The notes under the pieces were generated by a model. The model made no database searches, was not told where the DNA came from, and saw nothing but the letters and a program-made list of their open reading frames with translations. This document shows positions 12,959 to 17,743 of a stretch of 17,743 nt of DNA, one piece after another. The first letter of the stretch is position 1. The number at the start of each line of letters is the position of its first letter. The stretch lies in contig WFYB01000231.1 of assembly GCA_015490315.1 (NCBI GenBank), forward strand, positions 1 to 17,743, read 5' to 3'. Source of the stretch: Sulfurovum sp. GTDB taxonomy: Bacteria > Campylobacterota > Campylobacteria > Campylobacterales > Sulfurovaceae. A program made the position numbers and the translations under genes.

Positions 12959-13898
12959 AGTACTAGAACTTCTAAAGCGCTTCAATAACGGTCAAAAAGT
13001 CTGTATAGCATCATTACAGTATGACATTTTATGGGAAGGAAAGAGTGAAAAGACCATCAGAAGAGACTTAGATGTCATCAGAGAGGCTTTTCCTGACTCT
13101 TTTAGCCTAGTACAGGGAGAAAAGGGGTGCTACAAAGCAGTCACCAAAGCAGCTTTTGAAAACTTTTTGAGTCAAGATATAATTACACTTATGGCCAAAG
13201 CATTGAGTATTGCCCAACATAGCAACATCTTTAATGGTTTAAACATCGATGAAGATGATAGAAAAATCCTGGAAAAACAAATAAAAGAGTATCAAAAAGT
13301 GTATGAGATTAAAAGCAAACCTTTTGAAGAGCAGGTACAAAACCCTGAACTCTTCAAAAAATTGGAAAGAGCTATCAAATACAAACAGAAACTCAAAGTT
13401 ACCTATGAAGTCAATCCTCACCAAATACAGTACTATGAAATGAAACCCTACAAAATACTCTTTATGCAAGAGAATTTCTACTTAGCGGGAGAAGTAGAGA
13501 ATAAACCCTATTGCTTTACCCCACTAAGAGTATCGAAAATCAAAGCTGTAGAGATAAAAAGTGAAACCTTTTATCACCATAAAACTGTGGATAATTTCAT
13601 TAAAGATATGCAAACACCCCTTGCACTATATAGTGAAGCATACAAAGAGAATCTCATTGATGTTATTGTAGAAGTTGATAGAAAAAAAGCCCAACATTTC
13701 AGACTCAAAAAACATCTTTTATCTCAAGAGATTTTAGAAGAAAAAAAGAATGGAAATCTCCTCTTGTCATTTAAAGTCACACAATATAAGGAGATAGAAG
13801 AGCTAATCAAAAGGTGGATACCCCACATCAAAGTTTTAGAGCCCAAACGCCTTAAGAAAAAAATAGAGAAAGATATACAAAAATATTTAAGCTCATGA
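12939..13898 (+). CDS. WYL-domain transcriptional regulator
   Basis: A 319-aa regulator. Residues 3-66 are a winged helix-turn-helix with recognition helix SEKTIRRDLDVI (36-47). The WYL domain spans about 138-208; the name-giving Trp-Tyr-Leu reads F180-Y181-L182, and R197 in TPLRVSKI is retained. A WCX-type C-terminal extension covers 235-318. WYL domains sense ligands, often nucleotides or nucleic acid, and such regulators commonly sit in anti-phage loci. It begins inside the preceding gene (20-base overlap) with AAGGTAG upstream. It may bind the ATAGACA-N5-TGTCTAT dyad before the operon, but this is untested. GC is somewhat higher than in the ankyrin gene. Its stop lies 27 bases from that of the convergent lptG-type gene, with no terminator hairpin. 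Confidence 0.9.
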   Translation: MTNQTVRVLELLKRFNNGQKVCIASLQYDILWEGKSEKTIRRDLDVIREAFPDSFSLVQGEKGCYKAVTKAAFENFLSQDIITLMAKALSIAQHSNIFNGLNIDEDDRKILEKQIKEYQKVYEIKSKPFEEQVQNPELFKKLERAIKYKQKLKVTYEVNPHQIQYYEMKPYKILFMQENFYLAGEVENKPYCFTPLRVSKIKAVEIKSETFYHHKTVDNFIKDMQTPLALYSEAYKENLIDVIVEVDRKKAQHFRLKKHLLSQEILEEKKNGNLLLSFKVTQYKEIEELIKRWIPHIKVLEPKRLKKKIEKDIQKYLSS

Positions 13899-13925
13899 AA
13901 CAAATAAAAACACTAAAGCCAAAAC

Positions 13926-14999
13926 TCAGCCTATACTCTTTTCATCGGTAAGATAGACATAAGCGGCATAGCACCACAGCAATGCCACAGGTAGAAGCGC
14001 ACTGAGTTCAGGTGTAAGTGTACCGTTTGCACCCATCTGCCCAAGCCCAAAGAGGATGCCCCAGACAGCAAAAGTAGCTCCCAACGCCAACGCCACCACA
14101 ACACCGGTATTCATCATCCTTGCATGGAACGGCAGCTTGAAAAAGAGTATCAGTACCATGGCAAGCGCGAAGAGAGGTAAGATCACCTTGTCATAAAAAA
14201 GCGCCCGGATCTTATCGGAGTTGAGATGCTGAAGGTTGAGCAGATGCCAGGTACTGTAGGCATCGAGAATATTGAGCGCTTTGCCTTCATAGAGGGATTC
14301 GATGATCTTCGGCTTGTACCCTTTGAGTGTTTTGATCTCTTTTTTGAACTCCACACGGTAGCGCTGCAGCGTACCGTTGGCATCGTAGAGATGGGTCTTC
14401 AGGCGTGCATCCTTTGCGATCCACCGGTCTTTGTCAAAGAGGGCATAGGGAGCATGGATCGTATAGCGTACCTGATCATCCGCTACCTTGAAGAGTGTCA
14501 GTTCATAGATCTTCTTCTCGATAGGGTCGAGCCTGTTGACATAGACAAACGTATCGTTGTATTTGAAAAAGATATCATTGATATTGTAGGCATTATATTG
14601 GTTCTTCAGAAGGGCATTTGCTTTGTCTTTGGCATAGGAGAACTCTGTCATATTCAAAAAGGTAAACAGGAAATAGACCATGATCGCTATGATAAAAAAA
14701 GGAAAAAAAAGCTGCTTTTTGTTGTAGCCGAATGCATGCATGGCGGTCATCGTATTGTGCTTCACCAAAGAGAGCTTGGTGATGATCACGGCAAAAACGA
14801 GTGCAAGAGGATAGAGAAGTCCCAGTGCCTCTTGCCACATATAAAATATATAGAGTATCTTGTAGTTCGATGAGTCACTCAGTTTTTGCGAATACTGAAA
14901 GTAGTCCATCATGGCAAATGCAAACGAAAGCCCAAAAAGAAGCGCAAGAAAGTTTTTCATATAGTGCTTTGCCAAATAAGCAAAATGTAGTGACGGCAT
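13926..14999 (-). CDS. lptG: LptF/LptG (YjgP/YjgQ) family LPS export permease
   Basis: Inner-membrane permease of the LptBFG transporter, which extracts lipopolysaccharide from the inner membrane for transfer to the periplasmic bridge. The 357-aa protein has the family layout: three membrane segments near residues 14-34, 50-76 and 97-117, a periplasmic beta-rich domain (about 120-265), then three more near 270-288, 297-320 and 331-350. Campylobacterota carry two such paralogues and I cannot firmly separate LptF from LptG; the symbol follows the gene next to pth and lysA. AAAGGATAG precedes the ATG, which lies 4 bases after the pth stop, so it is co-transcribed with rplY-pth. The island operon converges on it from the left. 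Confidence 0.85.
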   Translation of the reverse strand: MPSLHFAYLAKHYMKNFLALLFGLSFAFAMMDYFQYSQKLSDSSNYKILYIFYMWQEALGLLYPLALVFAVIITKLSLVKHNTMTAMHAFGYNKKQLFFPFFIIAIMVYFLFTFLNMTEFSYAKDKANALLKNQYNAYNINDIFFKYNDTFVYVNRLDPIEKKIYELTLFKVADDQVRYTIHAPYALFDKDRWIAKDARLKTHLYDANGTLQRYRVEFKKEIKTLKGYKPKIIESLYEGKALNILDAYSTWHLLNLQHLNSDKIRALFYDKVILPLFALAMVLILFFKLPFHARMMNTGVVVALALGATFAVWGILFGLGQMGANGTLTPELSALLPVALLWCYAAYVYLTDEKSIG

Positions 15000-15003
15000 T
15001 GCG

Positions 15004-15579
15004 CTATCCTTTCGTCAGGGGTTCAATACTTTTGAGGCTGTAATTCGATTTGACCATCTCCAGATCATATTCTATCAGTTTTTTGCATGCTTCTGCGACA
15101 TGTTCTATTAATCTCTCCAAATAGGGGACTTCATCCTGGGAAAAATCATGCAGCACATAGTCTGCTACTTGTGATTTATGTTCGGGCTTGCCCACTCCGA
15201 TACGCACACGAATATACGCTTTGCCTATCATCGCATCGAGTGACTTGAGTCCATTGTGCCCGCCGTGCCCGCCGCCGCGCTTGAAGCGTACTGCGCCAAA
15301 CGGCAGATCGATATCGTCATGGATCACGATGATATCCTCTGTCTCTATCTTGAAGAACTGTTTGACCGCCTGCACACTCTTGCCTGAGAGGTTCATATAG
15401 GTCATAGGTTTCAAAAAAAGAAGATTGCCGGCTCTGTATAGTTCGCCGTGAAAAGAAGTTTTGGAGATATCTCGGGCTCCAAAGTCTTCGACGAGCTTGT
15501 CGATGACTCTGAATCCGATATTGTGACGTGTCTTTTCGTACTTTGATCCCGGGTTACCCAGACCTACGAAAAGCTTCAC
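15004..15579 (-). CDS. pth: Peptidyl-tRNA hydrolase
   Basis: Releases tRNA from peptidyl-tRNA that has dropped off the ribosome; cytosolic and usually essential. At 191 aa it is typical of bacterial Pth. It opens MKLFVGLGNPGSKYEKTRHNIG, giving N9 and the catalytic H19. FLKPMTYMNLSG contains N63, HDDIDLPFG contains the conserved Asp, and GGGHGGHNGLKS at 102-113 includes N109. The start is GTG (15577-15579), which gives exactly the conserved N-terminus. The ribosome site is weak, so translation probably depends on coupling to rplY, whose stop is 12 bases upstream. rplY-pth is a widespread gene pair. Confidence 0.97.
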   Translation of the reverse strand: MKLFVGLGNPGSKYEKTRHNIGFRVIDKLVEDFGARDISKTSFHGELYRAGNLLFLKPMTYMNLSGKSVQAVKQFFKIETEDIIVIHDDIDLPFGAVRFKRGGGHGGHNGLKSLDAMIGKAYIRVRIGVGKPEHKSQVADYVLHDFSQDEVPYLERLIEHVAEACKKLIEYDLEMVKSNYSLKSIEPLTKG

Positions 15580-15591
15580 TGTTTTGCTTTA

Positions 15592-16128
15592 TTATTTAGA
15601 CTTGATGACACCACAAACAGAGACATGAGGTTTGTCCATCAATTTACAATTTGCTGGTGCTTCGATATCTCTTACGAGGATTGATTCGTCTCTGTCAAGG
15701 TCTGAAACATCCAGATCGAATTTTGCCGGGATATCTTCGATTTTTCCTCTGACTTTCAATCTCTTTTTAGAGATGATCAGTACACCTTTGTTCTTCAAAC
15801 CTTTTGGTGTGCCGTGTGTAACAACCGGTACAAGATAGTCTGCTACCTGACCCGGTACAGCAACGAGAAGATCCACATGAACCACTTCACCGTGAACCGG
15901 GTGGAGCTGATACTCTTGAATAACGACATTGAGCTCTTTGTCACCTACTTTTACAGGGAACGCAAGGCTATCCTTATTTCTAACTGTTCTTGCAAACTCA
16001 CCGCGTTTGAACGCAGCTTGAATGTTCTCTACACCTCTGGCATAAAGATTCGCAGTTAGATAACCATCTCTTCTAAGCTTCTTTGCAGTAGTCTTTCCGA
16101 TACTCTCTCTAACGATACCTTCTAACAT
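15592..16128 (-). CDS. rplY: 50S ribosomal protein L25 / general stress protein Ctc
   Basis: Binds 5S rRNA in the large ribosomal subunit. The 178-aa length is that of the two-domain Ctc/TL5 form rather than the short E. coli L25. The N-terminal L25 domain (about 1-90) includes KKLRRDGYLTANLYARG and VVIQEYQLHPVHGEVVHVDL; the C-terminal beta domain (about 95-178) includes GTPKGLKNKGVL and the ILVRDIEAP block. AAGGACA precedes the ATG at suitable spacing. A TATAAT element lies in the 48-base gap to the pilus ATPase, so rplY likely starts an rplY-pth-lptG transcript. Confidence 0.97.
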   Translation of the reverse strand: MLEGIVRESIGKTTAKKLRRDGYLTANLYARGVENIQAAFKRGEFARTVRNKDSLAFPVKVGDKELNVVIQEYQLHPVHGEVVHVDLLVAVPGQVADYLVPVVTHGTPKGLKNKGVLIISKKRLKVRGKIEDIPAKFDLDVSDLDRDESILVRDIEAPANCKLMDKPHVSVCGVIKSK

Positions 16129-16159
16129 TTTCTATGTCCTTATTTTAAAATAGAAGCGG

Positions 16160-16165
16160 ATTATA
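16160..16165 (-). promoter_or_regulatory. Candidate -10 element for rplY-pth-lptG
   Basis: Perfect TATAAT on the minus strand within AGTTTGGATATAATCCGC. It shares TTTGGATA(A/T)AATC with the lysA upstream region. It starts a leader of about 25 bases before rplY; no -35 is apparent. Confidence 0.6.
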
Positions 16166-16176
16166 TCCAAACTATC

Positions 16177-17331
16177 TTAAAATCTCTCTTCCTCTTCTTC
16201 ATCCTCTTTGAAGCCGAATACATCGAGTTCTTGATCCAGCATCTCATCTCTTACCAGTGCACCCTTGCCGACACCTTCCATCTTCAGTTTCATATCTGCA
16301 GGGTTGCTTGCATACTCCAGTGCTGTCTCTTCGGATATCCTGTTCTCACGAACTAGATCCAAAAGTGCCTGATCGAAAGTCTGTGTACCATAGATCTCTT
16401 TACCCTCAAACAAAGCATCAGGGATCTCATAGTCACGGTCTTCTATAATCAGCTGTTCGATCCTCGCTGTCTTTTTGAGTATCTCTACGGCAGCTGTTCT
16501 GCCTCCCTGTTTGGTAGGCACCAGTCTCTGTGAGATCACCCCTTCAAGTACCGATGCCAGAGAACTTCTGATACGGTTCTGCTCCTCTTTCCCGAACATA
16601 CCGATAATCCTGTCGACCGTCTCTTTGGCATCGAGGGTATGCAGGGTAGAGAAAACCAGGTGTCCGGTATTGGCGGCATGCAGAGCGATATCGATCGTCT
16701 CAAGATCCCTCATCTCTCCGACGAGGATAATATCCGGATCTTCCCTCAATGCAGCCCTGAGTGCATCGGAAAAGGAGTATGTATCCTGGCCTATGGCACG
16801 CTGGTTGATCAGGCAGCCCTTGTCTTTGTGGATAAACTCGATAGGATCTTCGACGGTAATGATATGTTTTTTCGTCTCATTGTTGATCTTGTCAAGGATT
16901 GCAGCAAGTGTCGTTGATTTACCCGATCCTGTCACCCCCGTGACAAGGACAAGACCACGCTGGATCTCCGTAAAACTCTTGATCACTTCAGGGAGCTTCA
17001 ACTCATCGAGTGAAGGGATTTTGACAGGGATCAGACGAAAGACTGCACTCAATCCGTCCATTTGGTAAAAGAAGTTGACACGAAAACGGTTGTTTTCATC
17101 CAGAACATAAGTAAAGTCAAGGTTTTTTTCATCCTTGAGCTTGATAAACTGTTCAGGAGACATGATAGACTTGGCGATCTCCTCTACCATATCGGCACTC
17201 AGTGCATCTTTGCCAAGCACTTTGAGAACACCATGGACACGGACTCTGGGGATAGCACCCGATTTAAGATGCAGATCCGATCCCTCATTGCTGACCATAC
17301 TGCGCAAAAATAACTTGAGTTTCTCTTCCAT
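16177..17331 (-). CDS. Type IV pilus retraction ATPase, PilT/PilU family (closer to PilU)
   Basis: Hexameric cytoplasmic ATPase that drives pilus retraction for twitching motility or DNA uptake. The 384-aa protein has an N-terminal PAS-like region (1-100; GSDLHL at 17-22), Walker A GVTGSGKST at 132-140, Asp box ITVEDPIEF with E161 and D162, Walker B IILVGEMRDLET with E206, and His box HLVFSTLHT at 224-232. Instead of the PilT AIRNLIRE motif it reads ARIEQLII, and its tail has GTQTFDQALLDL, ISEETALEYA and NPADMKLKM, which resemble PilU. An acidic EDEEEEERF tail closes it. It begins 14 bases after the tal stop with AAGGAA as ribosome site, so tal and this gene are probably one operon. Confidence 0.9.
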   Translation of the reverse strand: MEEKLKLFLRSMVSNEGSDLHLKSGAIPRVRVHGVLKVLGKDALSADMVEEIAKSIMSPEQFIKLKDEKNLDFTYVLDENNRFRVNFFYQMDGLSAVFRLIPVKIPSLDELKLPEVIKSFTEIQRGLVLVTGVTGSGKSTTLAAILDKINNETKKHIITVEDPIEFIHKDKGCLINQRAIGQDTYSFSDALRAALREDPDIILVGEMRDLETIDIALHAANTGHLVFSTLHTLDAKETVDRIIGMFGKEEQNRIRSSLASVLEGVISQRLVPTKQGGRTAAVEILKKTARIEQLIIEDRDYEIPDALFEGKEIYGTQTFDQALLDLVRENRISEETALEYASNPADMKLKMEGVGKGALVRDEMLDQELDVFGFKEDEEEEERF

Positions 17332-17345
17332 GATGTTCCTTCTCT

Positions 17346-17743
17346 CTATTTTAGTGTATCGAGCATTTCTCCAAAGGCTTTCTCAAAAGCCTGTAGGCCC
17401 TCTTTGAGAAGTCTATCATAGATCTCGTCCATATCAAAGCCGTTATCTGCGAGTTTGGTGAAGTAGCTGTTGATCATATCGTCATCCAGAGGCAGTTTGG
17501 GCGTACCCTCTTTTTTGGCGATATAGGCTTCGATCGTGGCAAGTGGTGCAGTATTGACAGAGTGGGGAGCGAGAAGCTCCCTGATGTAGTAGTCAGCAGG
17601 CAGATCATCACCTTTGACACCGGTACTTGCAAAGAGTGTACGCACAGCTGGCGTGTGATTCTTCTCGATCAGATTGTATATCTTGGCGGCATTGTAGATT
17701 CCGGTTTTGCCTGTTTCGATCCCATGCTGTGCCAGCTCAGGAT
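17346..17743 (-). CDS. tal: Transaldolase, C-terminal part (runs off right edge)
   Basis: Transaldolase moves a three-carbon unit between sugar phosphates in the non-oxidative pentose phosphate pathway. The frame is open to the window edge, giving the last 131 residues. The visible part contains TGIYNAAKIYNLIEKN, then RTLFASTGVKGDDLPADYYI and LLAPHSVNTAPLATIEAY, blocks typical of this family's C-terminal half. The Schiff-base lysine should lie upstream or near the edge and is not assigned. A GTG at 17645 would give a 99-aa product, but conserved sequence continues upstream of it, so it is not the start. The stop is followed 14 bases later by the pilus ATPase gene. Confidence 0.9.
   Translation of the reverse strand, partial: PELAQHGIETGKTGIYNAAKIYNLIEKNHTPAVRTLFASTGVKGDDLPADYYIRELLAPHSVNTAPLATIEAYIAKKEGTPKLPLDDDMINSYFTKLADNGFDMDEIYDRLLKEGLQAFEKAFGEMLDTLK

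Larger units (their letters stand above)
8603..13898 (+). other. AT-rich four-gene operon, putative conflict (defence) module
   Basis: Four plus-strand genes overlap by 4, 8 and 20 bases and are oriented against all neighbouring housekeeping genes. Products in order are ankyrin/GHKL-like, receiver-like, receiver-HEPN-like and WYL regulator. WYL regulators and HEPN nucleases are both frequent in bacterial defence loci. The operon ends 27 bases from the lptG-type gene in convergent orientation with no terminator hairpin seen. No integrase, transposase, tRNA or direct repeat marks its ends. Confidence 0.6.

Noticed and set aside
17346..17645. Separate 99-aa gene starting at the GTG at 17645
   Set aside because: The frame is open to the window edge and transaldolase sequence continues upstream of the GTG.

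Overview
The window looks like chromosomal DNA of a Campylobacterota (epsilonproteobacterial) species, most probably Sulfurovum or a close relative. The gene order rplY-pth-lptG-lysA-pheA-hisC-dxs matches the Campylobacter jejuni and Helicobacter pattern. However, the flagellar genes fliF-fliG-fliH that lie between hisC and dxs in C. jejuni are absent here, which fits a non-flagellated lineage. This assignment rests on remembered synteny and protein character, not on a database search.

All housekeeping genes are on the minus strand, so transcription runs from right to left. Order of transcription: 3' part of transaldolase (tal, entering at the right edge), a PilT/PilU-type pilus retraction ATPase, rplY, pth, an LptF/LptG-type permease, then an interruption, then lysA, pheA, hisC, a 77-aa protein of unknown function, dxs, metK, a 2[4Fe-4S] ferredoxin, and the 5' end of ndk (leaving at the left edge). 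These genes have moderate GC (one sampled line in dxs is 55 percent). The block covers pentose phosphate metabolism, type IV pili, translation, LPS export, lysine, phenylalanine and histidine synthesis, isoprenoid precursor synthesis, SAM synthesis and electron transfer. Candidate extended -10 elements precede rplY, lysA, metK, ferredoxin and ndk.

Between the lptG-type gene and lysA (about 7.5 to 13.9 kb) lies an island that breaks a conserved neighbourhood. Its left part has two small minus-strand genes: a 105-aa Gly/Ala/Ser/Thr-rich, membrane-prone protein and a 46-aa very acidic protein. Its right part is a strongly AT-rich plus-strand operon of four overlapping genes (8603-13898). These are (A) an ankyrin-repeat protein of 708 aa with a C-terminal region resembling a degenerate GHKL (histidine-kinase-type) ATPase fold; (B) a 216-aa receiver-like protein lacking the phospho-acceptor; (C) a 529-aa protein with a canonical receiver domain followed by a helical region carrying an R-x4-H motif typical of HEPN ribonucleases; and (D) a 319-aa WYL-domain regulator. 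A perfect 7-bp dyad lies just upstream of gene A.

My reading is that genes A to D form a signal-regulated conflict or anti-phage module: ankyrin sensor, receiver relay, HEPN effector and WYL autoregulator. This combination is not one I can match to a named system. The domain calls for REC, ankyrin and WYL are firm; the GHKL-like and HEPN calls are inferences from motifs.

Other points of interest are two heptanucleotide tandem repeats that supply the stop codon of dxs and of pheA, the 77-aa gene at the site of the missing fliFGH genes, a REP-like hairpin downstream of dxs, and a PheA whose usual ESRP regulatory motif is replaced.
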